Source: a virus
Length of the DNA stretch: 49,176 bases
Virus record (IMG/VR): IMGVR_UViG_3300018080_002664
Coordinates: 1 to 49,176 of that record
Reading direction: 5' to 3' (one strand)
Shown here: positions 16,732 through 25,606 of the stretch, one piece after another
How the letters are laid out: every line of letters begins with the position of its first letter
How positions within the stretch are numbered: the stretch's first letter is position 1
Notes under the pieces: model-generated
The model's database searches: none
What the model saw: the letters and a program-made list of their open reading frames with translations, nothing else
What the model was told of the DNA's origin: nothing
Translations under genes and position numbers: made by a program

Positions 16732-19290
16732 TTATATTAATCTCCTGATTCGCTCAACAAATTTTTTCTGAAATTCCTCGTTATTTAACAAAGCTTCTTT
16801 TAATTGATTACCTGCTTCTTCGGCTACATTTTCTAGGGCGTTATCAGGTAAGTTAATTTCTACGTTATCAATCTTAGTTCCTAAATCTACATTTTGGTCA
16901 ATAGCGATTCTATCTTGTATAGTTTTTCCTACAGTACCTATTCCACCAGCAGTTGTAAAAACTCTTTCCCATTCCTGTTTAAATTCATTTAAACGTTCTC
17001 TTGCTTCTATCATCCAGTTATCCCAAAAAGGAGTAGTTAAATCTGGAGTTTTTAATAGATTTCTTAACTGGTCTACAGGTAACTCTGCAAGTCCTCCTTG
17101 TGCAGGTGTAGGCAAGTTGAACATTTGCCTGATTATTTCTCCAATTGCCTGTTGTCCCTGCTGTGAAAAATGACTAAAATATTCATCTATAACTCTTTGG
17201 TCAAACATATCTTCTTTATATTTTTTAGCTAATTCTTCAGGAGATAATTGACGTAATTCCATTAATCTACGTAATCTTGTTCTCTCAAATTCGTCTGCCT
17301 GTTTATATTTTTGATACAGACTTGTAGCAGTCTGTAATTCTTTTTGTTTTTCTTGTAATAAAGATACTTGTTGTTGCTGTCTTAATCTTGTTAATTGAAG
17401 CATAAATTCAGCTTGACCCATTTGCTCTTTATCTAATTGTAACTGTCTAATTTTTATTTCTAAAATTTGAGATTCAGAAGCTCCCATTGTTTTTAATAAG
17501 TCTAAAGCTGTAGTTCTCACATTAGAAATAATTTCTTGTCTATATTTGGTTTGAGCTTCTAAAAGTTCGTTTTGTAACTTTAATCTCTCAATTTGCTCAT
17601 CTTCTTGAGTCATATTTTCAGCTAAAATATCTAATTGGTCTAATTTATATCTAGCGATATCTTTTTCATGAGCCCCAAGAATTTTCATTATTTTAACTTG
17701 GCTTTTTAAATTTTCTTTTTGTGTTTTTAATTTATCCGTTCTAATTGTTGATAAAGGTATTAGTTCTTTTTCTGCTTTTAAATATTTTTCTTTTTCTTTA
17801 TTTTGTGTTTCTAATTCTTTTCTTGCTTTTTCATTTTCTTCTCTATATTCTTTCCAGGTAGTTGTTAAATCTTGAGCTTTAAGTTCATTAACAATATCTC
17901 TTATAGTACCAAATGCTTGTGTCATCTTTTCAGGATTTAATAAATTCATAGGGTTTAAATAAGTCAGCAATTCGGGGAGTTTTTTTCCTATAGTTTCCAT
18001 CATAAGAACCGATTCTGATAATTTAGTAAAATAAAAACCTATTGCATCTCCAAGAAATCTTATCACTCCTCTAGAATTAATTAACACTTCGTTTATAATT
18101 TTTAAAGTTTCTGCAAATGAATTTCCACTTGTAGCTCCTGTAATAAAATCATTTCCCAATACCGCTAAAATACTTTTTAAACGACTAGCTTGAGCAGAAA
18201 CAGTATTCATTCTTATTTCTTGCATTTTTTCTGCAAATCCTTCTGCATTAATACCTGCAAGTTCTAAAGATTCATTCCATTCTTCAAAACTCTCTAACAA
18301 TAAACGAATTGGAACAGCTCCTCTAGTAGCAAAAACATCTTGAATAGCTTGACTTTGTTTCGCTGATAGTTTAGTTCCTGTATTTAATGCACTATGAATT
18401 TGCTTCATAACACCTAAAAAATTAATAGGTTTATTCTCATCGAAAGTAATTCCTAAAATAGAAGCTAAATTTTCCGCATTTTTAGTTAATTGTAAAATAG
18501 CCCTACCTGTTAATCTTCCAGTTCTACCTGACCTTAAAAGTCTAGTATTTAAAAATCCTAAAGTAGTTGTTAAGTCTAAAAAACTATCTGATAATCCAGA
18601 AGTATACGGAGCGAGTTTTTCATAACTAGCAATTAATTCAGATAATTGTACGTCTTGAGTAGCATAAGTATAAGCTAAAGTATCTGAAATATGTTCAAAT
18701 TTTTCGGCATCTGTAGTTAAATCTGTCATAGCTTTACCCATAGTATTAAAAACACCAGCTACAGCTCTTGTAGTTTCTTTAAGAGAATTTCCTGTTCCTA
18801 CTGCAAGTGCAACCGCAGGTGAAAAAGCTTCTAAAGCTTGGTTTGCATCTAAATTAGCAGTTTTTAAAAAATAAAACCCTTCTGCCAATTCTTCAATACC
18901 TAAACGAGAATTTATAGCGGTATCTAAAATTACACTTTTAATAACTGCCATATCTCGGTCTATTTCACTAGACGTTCCTTGCATAACGGTGCGTATTCTT
19001 GCTAATTGTTCTTCAAATTGAATGTTACTTCTTATAACGTCTCCTATAGTACGTATAATACCCATAAAAACTGAACGTAATAACAACCATACAGGAATAG
19101 TTACTAAAGCTCTTTTGGCAAGATTGCCCATTACACTACCAAAGTCCTTAGTAGTTTTAGCTGTTTTACCCATTGTTTTTCGAGTTTTATTAATTTCTCT
19201 TTCCATTTTTTGAAGACCTGTAAGTACAGCTTTGTCTCCTTTTAAAGTGGCTAGAAAAGAGATTAAATATTGTCTTGCTTCATTTGCCAT
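16732..19290 (-). CDS. tail tape measure protein
   Basis: 852 residues, by size and place the tape measure that sets tail length. The N-terminus is helical (MEREINKTRKTMGKTAKTTK), followed by a hydrophobic segment around residues 57-80 (RALVTIPVWLLLRSVFMGII), a conserved TMP core with NSLKETTRAVAGVFNTMG, and long Lys/Glu/Gln-rich coiled coils from about 440 to 700. At roughly 1.5 angstrom per residue the tail would be near 125 nm. It follows the tail chaperone pair directly. Confidence 0.9.
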   Translation of the reverse strand: MANEARQYLISFLATLKGDKAVLTGLQKMEREINKTRKTMGKTAKTTKDFGSVMGNLAKRALVTIPVWLLLRSVFMGIIRTIGDVIRSNIQFEEQLARIRTVMQGTSSEIDRDMAVIKSVILDTAINSRLGIEELAEGFYFLKTANLDANQALEAFSPAVALAVGTGNSLKETTRAVAGVFNTMGKAMTDLTTDAEKFEHISDTLAYTYATQDVQLSELIASYEKLAPYTSGLSDSFLDLTTTLGFLNTRLLRSGRTGRLTGRAILQLTKNAENLASILGITFDENKPINFLGVMKQIHSALNTGTKLSAKQSQAIQDVFATRGAVPIRLLLESFEEWNESLELAGINAEGFAEKMQEIRMNTVSAQASRLKSILAVLGNDFITGATSGNSFAETLKIINEVLINSRGVIRFLGDAIGFYFTKLSESVLMMETIGKKLPELLTYLNPMNLLNPEKMTQAFGTIRDIVNELKAQDLTTTWKEYREENEKARKELETQNKEKEKYLKAEKELIPLSTIRTDKLKTQKENLKSQVKIMKILGAHEKDIARYKLDQLDILAENMTQEDEQIERLKLQNELLEAQTKYRQEIISNVRTTALDLLKTMGASESQILEIKIRQLQLDKEQMGQAEFMLQLTRLRQQQQVSLLQEKQKELQTATSLYQKYKQADEFERTRLRRLMELRQLSPEELAKKYKEDMFDQRVIDEYFSHFSQQGQQAIGEIIRQMFNLPTPAQGGLAELPVDQLRNLLKTPDLTTPFWDNWMIEARERLNEFKQEWERVFTTAGGIGTVGKTIQDRIAIDQNVDLGTKIDNVEINLPDNALENVAEEAGNQLKEALLNNEEFQKKFVERIRRLI

Positions 19291-19656
19291 TTACTTTACC
19301 TTCTTCCTATGAAAAACCATACGAGGAATATTAGATTCATTATCTATTTGTCTTTTATTATTTTTAGTGTCGGTTTTTTCTTGTTTTTCTTTGTTCTTTT
19401 TAGTACTTCTCCATAAAACATAAGCATCTGTTCTCAATTCATCATTTATAACCTTTTCGCTTATATATGGTTCATTACTTCCTAAATCCCTATATAAACT
19501 AGCATATAACTCTAAATAATATAGAAACATTATTTGAATTTTACTTAAATCCGAATCATTCTCAAATAATTTAATAGTTCCTAATTCTTTAGCCCTATTA
19601 TATAATATTTGCCACTTACTTGATTTAGCTATTTTTCTCAGAGCTTGTAGATTCAT
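19291..19656 (-). CDS. second tail assembly chaperone-type ORF
   Basis: About 121 residues, basic, located between the upstream chaperone-like gene and the tape measure, the place of lambda T or its equivalents. The ATG at 19656 has GGAG 6 nt upstream; another ATG at 19668 is in frame. It overlaps the upstream gene by 32-44 nt in the +1 frame, and the overlap includes a run of five A. It may be translated on its own from the strong site, or also as a frameshift extension. Confidence 0.6.
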   Translation of the reverse strand: MNLQALRKIAKSSKWQILYNRAKELGTIKLFENDSDLSKIQIMFLYYLELYASLYRDLGSNEPYISEKVINDELRTDAYVLWRSTKKNKEKQEKTDTKNNKRQIDNESNIPRMVFHRKKVK

Positions 19657-20287
19657 CGTATTCTCCATATATTAAATTGCTGATATATTCAAAAGTTTTT
19701 GTCATTAAATCATCATCGGTACAGTTCTGAAAGTCTTCGTAAGTATCAAAATATTTTTTCCAGTTATCTTCAGTTTTAACTTCTAAAACTAAATATGTAG
19801 TATAACTATTTACTTTTAACAAAAGTTGGTCTTCTATAGAATGTTGAAGTAAGTCAGTTCTTTCTACATTTATTTCCCACATCTTTTTTCTTATATCAAA
19901 TATTTCATCTTTAATCTTTTTTATAATTTTAATATCTTCTATTTTTACTAACTTCAATAATAAAGCCTCTACTTCTGCTTGCATGTTTTTCATATCGGCT
20001 TCCATCTTCGTTATATCAATACCTTTTTTATTATAAAGTTTTACCCATTCTTTTCTAAAAAGCATACTATCATCTTGAATCAACTGAAGATACATTTTTC
20101 TTTTAAATTCTAAAACTGTTTGACGTTCTGAAAAATTTGGTTTTCTGACTCTAAAAGTTTTTTCTCCAGATTTAAATTCTACAGTATTATTCTTTAAAAT
20201 ACACTCTGATTTCATACTTTGTTCAATGTCATTAAGAACATCTAATTGAGTTTTAATTAATTTTGTTCTTTCTTCTTTATTTTTCAT
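19625..20287 (-). CDS. tail assembly chaperone-like protein
   Basis: A 220-residue helical, acidic protein between the major tail protein and the tape measure, the usual position of gpG-type chaperones that coat the tape measure during tail assembly. It has long helices (INVERTDLLQHSIEDQLLLK) and an acidic serine-rich tail (EYDESTSSEKNS). Its 3' end overlaps the next ORF. Family assignment rests on order. Confidence 0.6.
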   Translation of the reverse strand: MKNKEERTKLIKTQLDVLNDIEQSMKSECILKNNTVEFKSGEKTFRVRKPNFSERQTVLEFKRKMYLQLIQDDSMLFRKEWVKLYNKKGIDITKMEADMKNMQAEVEALLLKLVKIEDIKIIKKIKDEIFDIRKKMWEINVERTDLLQHSIEDQLLLKVNSYTTYLVLEVKTEDNWKKYFDTYEDFQNCTDDDLMTKTFEYISNLIYGEYDESTSSEKNS

Positions 20288-20305
20288 ACTTTTCTCCTTA
20301 CTTTT

Positions 20306-20340
20306 AATAAAAATAGCCAGACTAATCCTGTTGTCTGGCT
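20306..20340 (-). terminator. intrinsic terminator or attenuator inside the tail operon
   Basis: On the minus strand AGCCAGAC pairs perfectly with GTCTGGCT (8 bp, 10-nt loop) and is followed by ATTTTTATT. The stem starts within the last codons of the upstream small gene. Because tape measure and tip genes lie downstream, it probably acts as a partial terminator lowering their expression relative to the major tail protein. Confidence 0.65.
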
Positions 20341-20555
20341 TTAAATTCTAATTTAAATAATTTAGACTGAGCATCTAAAAGTTTTTTTAGATTTCTTGAA
20401 TATTCATAAATAAGTTCTTTGGAAAGAGCTTTGTATAAATTAGGAGTCAAAGCACTCTCTTTATCGAGCACTTCTACTCTTTTACATATTATTCCAACTA
20501 AGGCTCTTGTCTCAATGTCTATAATGTTATATATTTTTTCTTTTTCCATACTCAT
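20322..20555 (-). CDS. small helical protein between major tail protein and chaperone
   Basis: 77 residues, mostly helical, charged (ALSKELIYEYSRNLKKLLDA) and ending in the terminator stem. AAGGAG is 5 nt before the ATG; a second ATG two codons in is also usable. Unknown function; position suggests a tail assembly helper. Confidence 0.55.
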   Translation of the reverse strand: MSMEKEKIYNIIDIETRALVGIICKRVEVLDKESALTPNLYKALSKELIYEYSRNLKKLLDAQSKLFKLEFKARQQD

Positions 20556-20572
20556 ACTCCTTACTATATGGT

Positions 20573-20606
20573 AGAGGAAAGAACCCTTTACAGGATTCTC
20601 TCCTCT
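20573..20606 (-). other. strong 3' hairpin after the major tail gene
   Basis: The minus-strand RNA folds into a 14-bp stem (two G-U pairs) with a 6-nt UGUAAA loop, directly after the stop of the major tail gene. No T-tract follows, so it is more likely a 3' stabiliser or processing element than a terminator. A comparable hairpin follows the capsid gene. Confidence 0.6.
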
Positions 20607-20614
20607 TTAATTAC

Positions 20615-21856
20615 TTATATTCCGATTTTAGAAGTGTCGGCACTGATGATTAAATTCTCTCCTTCGAGAGTATCATCCATCGTAGCATATTCTTGTACCG
20701 TTTGTCCTAATCTTATTTCATTTGGTGTCAACCCTGTCGCTTTGAATCCATATTTAAAAGTATTTTTCGTATTATCAGAAAATACCTTTACAATCAATGT
20801 AATATCATCAGAAAATTCTTCTACATCTATCAAACCAAAATCAGCACTTTGTCCAGCTAAAACTTCTTCTATCGTTAATTCCTCAAGTATTCTACCTAAA
20901 GTTACTGTAACTGTGTTATTAGTTACTCCTCTAGCAACAACATCTTTATTTCCTATTTCTCTAATATCTTCTCTATCAAAACTAACATCTACAGTTACGC
21001 TCTGTAATCTATAAATATAATCGCTTGAAGTAGGTTTTCCACTTCCAGGAACGTAAAGATATATAGATACTGAATCTCCAAGTAATGCAGGCACATCTGT
21101 GTCATTTTCAGTAAATATGACATCAGGGGCAGTTGCTGAAGTATAATATGTTTTTATTACGTCTCCAGACTGAACACTTGTTATAGTTAAAATTTTAGTT
21201 GAATTAGAATAACTATAATCTGTACCAGACGTTAATTCAGAAGAAACACCGCTTCTAACTCTAACTACTCTTTCAATATACTTTCCAGATTCGTTAGGAT
21301 TTTCCGCAGGTGCTTTAGCACTTAAATCTATTTCATTATCAGAACCAGAACCTACTTCATGTCTATTATAGATAAAATATTTGTTAGTACCCTGCCATAC
21401 TTTAGCAGATTCGCCAACAAAATCAAAACTTCTTTCTATAATAGCTTGAGGGTCTGATATAGATACTGAAAATCCAGCTGTTCTTAAAGATGGATATTGC
21501 ACTGTACCTTTAAAAGTACCATCATCATCTTCCAAATACCCACATAAATCAAAATAAGGAGTTTTGAAATCCGATAATGCAATTTCATCTTCCCCTATAT
21601 TTCCTTTAGTAGAAGTATTTACTAATTTCTGCCAAAATTCTATTGACCCATATTCATATTGAGTCAACCTATATGTTACTGTAGGGCTGGTTTGATTATA
21701 ACCAACTGAATCTTGTCTACCTATTTCATTAACTTCTTCCCTATTAAGGGCTACTGTCGGGTCAATAGATTGTGCTCTATCAATTTCCGCAGGAGCTACA
21801 TCTCCATTAATCGGGAATATTCTCGGCTTATAGCCTGAACTGTGTATTAAAGCCAT
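20615..21856 (-). CDS. major tail protein (tail tube)
   Basis: 413 residues, beta-rich, located upstream of the chaperones and tape measure as tail tube proteins are. It has two similar halves of tube type: NEIGRQDSVGYNQTSPTVTY near residue 46 and REIGNKDVVARGVTNNTVTV near residue 298, both followed by strand-rich stretches. It has its own 5' hairpin leader, AAAGGAGG ribosome site and strong 3' hairpin, all consistent with high expression. The duplication suggests two tube-like domains per subunit. Confidence 0.75.
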   Translation of the reverse strand: MALIHSSGYKPRIFPINGDVAPAEIDRAQSIDPTVALNREEVNEIGRQDSVGYNQTSPTVTYRLTQYEYGSIEFWQKLVNTSTKGNIGEDEIALSDFKTPYFDLCGYLEDDDGTFKGTVQYPSLRTAGFSVSISDPQAIIERSFDFVGESAKVWQGTNKYFIYNRHEVGSGSDNEIDLSAKAPAENPNESGKYIERVVRVRSGVSSELTSGTDYSYSNSTKILTITSVQSGDVIKTYYTSATAPDVIFTENDTDVPALLGDSVSIYLYVPGSGKPTSSDYIYRLQSVTVDVSFDREDIREIGNKDVVARGVTNNTVTVTLGRILEELTIEEVLAGQSADFGLIDVEEFSDDITLIVKVFSDNTKNTFKYGFKATGLTPNEIRLGQTVQEYATMDDTLEGENLIISADTSKIGI

Positions 21857-21884
21857 TTTAGTTCCTCCTTTGAACTTTTATGTC

Positions 21885-21909
21885 TAGTTTTCTCTCCTTT
21901 AGAAAACTA
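21885..21909 (-). promoter_or_regulatory. 5' leader stem-loop of the major tail gene
   Basis: TAGTTTTC pairs perfectly with GAAAACTA over 8 bp around a TAAAGGAGA loop, 28 nt before the start codon. The loop holds a decoy Shine-Dalgarno-like AAAGGAG and the true site AAAGGAGG follows. It may be a ribosome standby site or mRNA stabiliser. No consensus promoter was found here. Confidence 0.4.
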
Positions 21910-21943
21910 AAGCTTTTTAACCTTACTCTATTGGTTGACCGTA

Positions 21944-22312
21944 CTATTTATCGTTTTTATGTCTAGTTTCGCATATAGCGTCACGTTTTATTTGTTTACT
22001 TTCTATTCTTTTAATTCCTAAAAAAATTTTATGAATGTCTTCTTTTATTTCTTTTTTAAATTCTTTTTCTTCTTCTTTTATGTCTTTTATAGCTTCTCTA
22101 GTTTCTAAATGAATTTCTTTTTTAAAATCAGTTTCTTGGTCTTTCAATTCTTTAATAGCAAGATTAACGTGATATAAATCATTTGTTAAAATTTTATGAG
22201 CTGTTGCTTTTCCAACTATGAAATTAAATATACTCCATAGTAAAGATAAAAAAGCTATAATTGTAGGAATAAAAAAATACCATTTAGTTAAAATTTCGAG
22301 TTCTAATTTCAT
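21944..22312 (-). CDS. single-span membrane protein with coiled coil
   Basis: 122 residues. A transmembrane helix at residues 12-33 (FFIPTIIAFLSLLWSIFNFI) is followed by a long charged coiled coil and a terminal CETRHKNDK. Small phage membrane proteins with this plan occur in lysis and tail regions, but here it sits between the tail-terminator-like gene and major tail protein. A holin or membrane-tethered assembly factor is possible; unproven. Confidence 0.5.
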   Translation of the reverse strand: MKLELEILTKWYFFIPTIIAFLSLLWSIFNFIVGKATAHKILTNDLYHVNLAIKELKDQETDFKKEIHLETREAIKDIKEEEKEFKKEIKEDIHKIFLGIKRIESKQIKRDAICETRHKNDK

Positions 22313-22806
22313 TAGACTTCCACCTTTCCGATACTAACATTCAATGAAATTAAATGTCTATATCTATCGTGCACATCCAAAGCATCTTTATCTACATCAA
22401 AATCTACTGGAGCATCGTCTATATTTAATACTGTAATTCTTCCATTTGCAGTTTTAGAATGTATACTTCCATTACTAATAACATATTCATAATATAGTAA
22501 TCCTGATTTAACTTTAGAAATTATATAATCTTTTAAATCTAGTCTTTGACCGTCATTTGAAGCAAAGATATCCAATAAAACTTGAGCTTCTCTTCTTGTT
22601 GAATTTCCGCCTATCCCTACTCTAGTATGGTCAGAAGTTCCAACTCTAACACAAACACAAGCGGTTTTATCTTTTTCGCTAAATTGAATTTCTTTAACTT
22701 TACTAAAAGTTTTTACTACTTCAATATTTCCCCAATCATTATTTAGATTAGTTTCTAAAAATTGTATAATTGAAGCTTCCAAGTTACGAGTTATTCTGTA
22801 AGCCAT
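22312..22806 (-). CDS. tail terminator-like protein
   Basis: 164 residues, with an N-terminal helix (ASIIQFLETNLNNDWGNIEV), a glycine-rich loop (VGTSDHTRVGIGGNSTRRE) and C-terminal strands (HLISLNVSIGKVEV). This alpha/beta layout and position just before the tail tube gene fit tail terminator (lambda gpU-like) proteins. It overlaps the next gene by 1 nt. Confidence 0.5.
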   Translation of the reverse strand: MAYRITRNLEASIIQFLETNLNNDWGNIEVVKTFSKVKEIQFSEKDKTACVCVRVGTSDHTRVGIGGNSTRREAQVLLDIFASNDGQRLDLKDYIISKVKSGLLYYEYVISNGSIHSKTANGRITVLNIDDAPVDFDVDKDALDVHDRYRHLISLNVSIGKVEV

Positions 22807-22807
22807 T

Positions 22808-23347
22808 TTATAATCCTTTTCTTAACTTTGCAATTAAAGCAATTATATGTCTATTTGCTCTTCTTCTACCAGCTTGGATATAATTAAGAGGTCTTATAGG
22901 TGATTTAGGGTACATTCCAAATCCTGTACCATCTCTAAAATTAAATTTTTGTACTCCTCCTTTTAAAGCGGAATCTGGTTTAGAACCTTCGAAAGACCCT
23001 GGAACAAAATTTCCATGATTAGGAATATAACGCTGACCTCCAACTGTAGTTCCATAATTAACAACATACCAATATTTAGCGTTACTATTCAAAAGAGAAA
23101 TATTACCAATTCCCCAACCAACAGTAGCAGGGGTACTAATAAAAGGTTCGAAAGTAATATTTTTCTCTAAATTTCCTTTAGCTCCTCTTCTTTTTTTTCT
23201 AGTAGTTATAAAATTTTGTATATACTGCGTTAAAGATTGTCCGATATTAAATATTTCGCTCTGAAAAATAAACCAATCTCTTCTTATGGTTTCTTTCCAT
23301 AGATTTCTAGCATTAAAATTAGGTGTTATTTTTGCAGTTAATTTCAT
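22808..23347 (-). CDS. HK97 gp10-like tail completion protein
   Basis: 179 residues, basic, with an N-terminal amphipathic helix and a central motif WYVVNYGTTVGGQRYIPNHG, then an Arg-rich tail (GRRRANRHIIALIAKLRKGL). HK97 gp10-like neck proteins share the Y-V-x-x-G-T pattern. It lies between connector and tail-terminator-type genes. Confidence 0.55.
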   Translation of the reverse strand: MKLTAKITPNFNARNLWKETIRRDWFIFQSEIFNIGQSLTQYIQNFITTRKKRRGAKGNLEKNITFEPFISTPATVGWGIGNISLLNSNAKYWYVVNYGTTVGGQRYIPNHGNFVPGSFEGSKPDSALKGGVQKFNFRDGTGFGMYPKSPIRPLNYIQAGRRRANRHIIALIAKLRKGL

Positions 23348-23350
23348 AAT

Positions 23351-23701
23351 TTATATTTTTTTAATATATACATAAGCTCGTATATATTCTCCTTCTATTC
23401 TATATTGTAGTTTTCCATTTAAAATCCAGCCTTCATAATAATCATCATCTATTTTAATCTTATAAGATAATTTTAAAAGAGTTTCATATTTCTTTTCAAT
23501 TATTATCTCTTTGGCTTTATCCGTTTCTATACCTGGCATTTTCCAATGTATTTTAGAAAAACTCAAATCAGATACTATAGCTTTTATAGGTATTCTATTC
23601 ATTCGAGTGATAGTAACGTTTTTTTCAAAAGGGTCATCTACCGTTTCTAAAGACGGATATAAAAATATATTTTTAGCATGTTCTCTGAATAAAATATCCA
23701 T
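23351..23701 (-). CDS. head-tail connector-like protein
   Basis: 116 residues, beta-rich (RIPIKAIVSDLSFSKIHWKM; ISYKIKIDDDYYEGW would describe its strands). Size and order, just before the gp10-like gene, suggest a head-closure or stopper protein such as lambda FII or SPP1 gp16. No diagnostic motif is visible. Confidence 0.45.
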   Translation of the reverse strand: MDILFREHAKNIFLYPSLETVDDPFEKNVTITRMNRIPIKAIVSDLSFSKIHWKMPGIETDKAKEIIIEKKYETLLKLSYKIKIDDDYYEGWILNGKLQYRIEGEYIRAYVYIKKI

Positions 23702-23704
23702 TAA

Positions 23705-23908
23705 TTACCTCACTAAATTTTGTTTTTTAGCTATATAGAAAATTATTTTGGACAATTTTTTTAATACATTTTTTGCAGATGTTAAATCAGTGACATTATT
23801 GTCTATATAAGTATCTATCTGATTTTCTGTTAAACCACTTAAAAAACTTTGTCTAATTTTATCGGTATTTGTTCTTTGTTCTTCTGTAGTTAATCTTTTT
23901 ATTGACAT
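23705..23908 (-). CDS. 67-residue protein, unrecognised
   Basis: Helical and charged (SIKRLTTEEQRTNTDKIRQS). The start at 23908 follows GGAGG by 6 nt; the longer frame from 23938 lacks a site and overlaps the preceding stop. It lies 3 nt before the connector-like gene. Unknown role. Confidence 0.5.
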   Translation of the reverse strand: MSIKRLTTEEQRTNTDKIRQSFLSGLTENQIDTYIDNNVTDLTSAKNVLKKLSKIIFYIAKKQNLVR

Positions 23909-23912
23909 AATA

Positions 23913-25595
23913 TTACCTCCATGACATTCCAGTACCATGTATTTTACAATTCTTATTATTATGTGTAGTTATTTTATATTCCATTGAGGTTCCAGAGCCT
24001 ATTCCTGAAGATGTTAAGTCTCCGATAGCTTGTAATACTTTAATAGAACTACTGTATGAACCTTCTTCAGTTAAAGTAGCTTGTTTCCACGTTGAACCTC
24101 CGTCTTTAGAGACCCAAGCTTTTAAATCGGTGTTTAAAGTTATCGAATTAACCTCTTCCAGTAATATAGTTAAACGCCCTTCATCGGGTTCTTCGTCTGC
24201 TGTAAAAGAATCGGAAATTAAAGTATATCCAGTTGCATTTGCGTAAGCGTAAATTTCATCTATATAAACAGTATTAGCTGAATCTGCATCTGTTATTTTA
24301 ATAATAAATTTATCTATAGCGTCTTTATTTGCATTTGATATCCCAGAAATATCCCATAATTTTTCTTCCCATGTGTTAGCTGAAGAAATAGTTATATTGT
24401 AAGTGGAAGTTGTTCCTCCGCTATCATGAATCTGAGCTTGTAAATTTGTACCTGTTCTTGAAGCCCTTATTTGAAATTTTAAAGTATCTCTGTTTGATAA
24501 ATCCAAAGGGCTAGAATAATTTTTAGTAATATAATCATTTAACGAGTTAGTTTGACTGGCTTCTATTTTTAAAGCATAAGTGCCTTGTTGTTTGATGGTG
24601 TCCTCTGAAAATGTTAATAAATCAGAATCTCCAGAATCTAATCCATGTCTAGTTGTAGGTACTGTAATAGTATCTGTTTTTCCTGATACAGGAGTAGCTG
24701 AAAAAACATTTGACTTGATAATTCTTAATTCATCAATATAACCGTCAAAATATTGAGTAGGTGCTCCATGAGCTCCTATATATAAACTTCCAGATAAATT
24801 AGTAGTGCTACTATCTTGAGTATAACTTTCCTGGTCTCCATCTATATAAATAGCATACTCGTCAGCTACTTTTACTAAAGCTATATGATGCCAATCGGTG
24901 TCTGTTATTTCACTATCGCTATACACTATACCAATGATATAACTTCCAGTATATACATAAAAACCTATTCCACTTCCGTCATTATAAAATAAAGACCAGC
25001 TATTTCCTCCTGACTCTCTCTGTTGAATATAACAATGAGCATCAGTAGGTAAAGTATTAAATTTAGCCCAAAAATCTATTGTCCAGTTATCGGAATTTGA
25101 GGCTACTAAATCCCAATCTGCGGAATCTGGAATTGAAAGATAATCACTATCTCCGTCAACTAATAAAGAACTACTTCCCCATTTATAACCTCCAGTGCTA
25201 ATTTGTGCTGTATTATGAGCTGTAATACTAGAATGTCTATTAGTAGCATCTACAATTCCATTAGCACTATCGAAATGTAATAATAGAACGGTATCTCCAG
25301 ATGCTTGAGTATTGGTTAAATATCCTACTTGAGAATCACCATCGCTAGAATATTCCATATTATCAATACTTGTAGTATCTCCTTCTCCTAAACTGTAATA
25401 ATCATCAGTAGCGTTGTATAATAAATTAACAGAACTTCCAGTATCTACTCCTGTTTGGTCTTCATATTCATCAACAATACCATCAACCATATTTTGAACT
25501 GAAATAGAATCTCCAATTGCAATACGAAAAGAGTTTACAGCATCATTCATAATTAAATTATTATAATCGTTTCCTTCTAATTTTCCAAATTTCAT
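23913..25595 (-). CDS. LamG/concanavalin-like virion surface protein
   Basis: 560 residues. Residues 105-300 form a LamG-type jelly roll: LLHFDSANGIVDATNRHS, WTIDFWAKFNTLP, DTDWHHIALVKVADEYAIYI and FDGYIDELRI. A second beta-sandwich follows around 330-450. The last about 30 residues repeat the tip of the small ORF at 28218, with 72 bp identical DNA. LamG domains bind glycans, so this is probably a fibre or decoration protein that contacts the host surface. Confidence 0.7.
   Translation of the reverse strand: MKFGKLEGNDYNNLIMNDAVNSFRIAIGDSISVQNMVDGIVDEYEDQTGVDTGSSVNLLYNATDDYYSLGEGDTTSIDNMEYSSDGDSQVGYLTNTQASGDTVLLLHFDSANGIVDATNRHSSITAHNTAQISTGGYKWGSSSLLVDGDSDYLSIPDSADWDLVASNSDNWTIDFWAKFNTLPTDAHCYIQQRESGGNSWSLFYNDGSGIGFYVYTGSYIIGIVYSDSEITDTDWHHIALVKVADEYAIYIDGDQESYTQDSSTTNLSGSLYIGAHGAPTQYFDGYIDELRIIKSNVFSATPVSGKTDTITVPTTRHGLDSGDSDLLTFSEDTIKQQGTYALKIEASQTNSLNDYITKNYSSPLDLSNRDTLKFQIRASRTGTNLQAQIHDSGGTTSTYNITISSANTWEEKLWDISGISNANKDAIDKFIIKITDADSANTVYIDEIYAYANATGYTLISDSFTADEEPDEGRLTILLEEVNSITLNTDLKAWVSKDGGSTWKQATLTEEGSYSSSIKVLQAIGDLTSSGIGSGTSMEYKITTHNNKNCKIHGTGMSWR
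23934..24005 (-). repeat. 72-bp exact repeat, copy 1
   Basis: Encodes the GSGTSMEYKITTHN tip of the 560-residue LamG protein. Every base matches the copy at 28239-28310, 4.3 kb away in the same orientation. Flanks differ at once on both sides. An exact match of this length points to recent duplication or gene conversion, and gives a site for homologous recombination that would loop out the fibre gene between. Confidence 0.95.
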
Positions 25596-25606
25596 TTATT
25601 TACTCC

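Noticed and set aside
20568-21014. 148-residue plus-strand open frame
   Set aside because: It lies antisense within the major tail gene, has no ribosome site and its low-complexity Ser/Leu/Val sequence is typical of a shadow frame.
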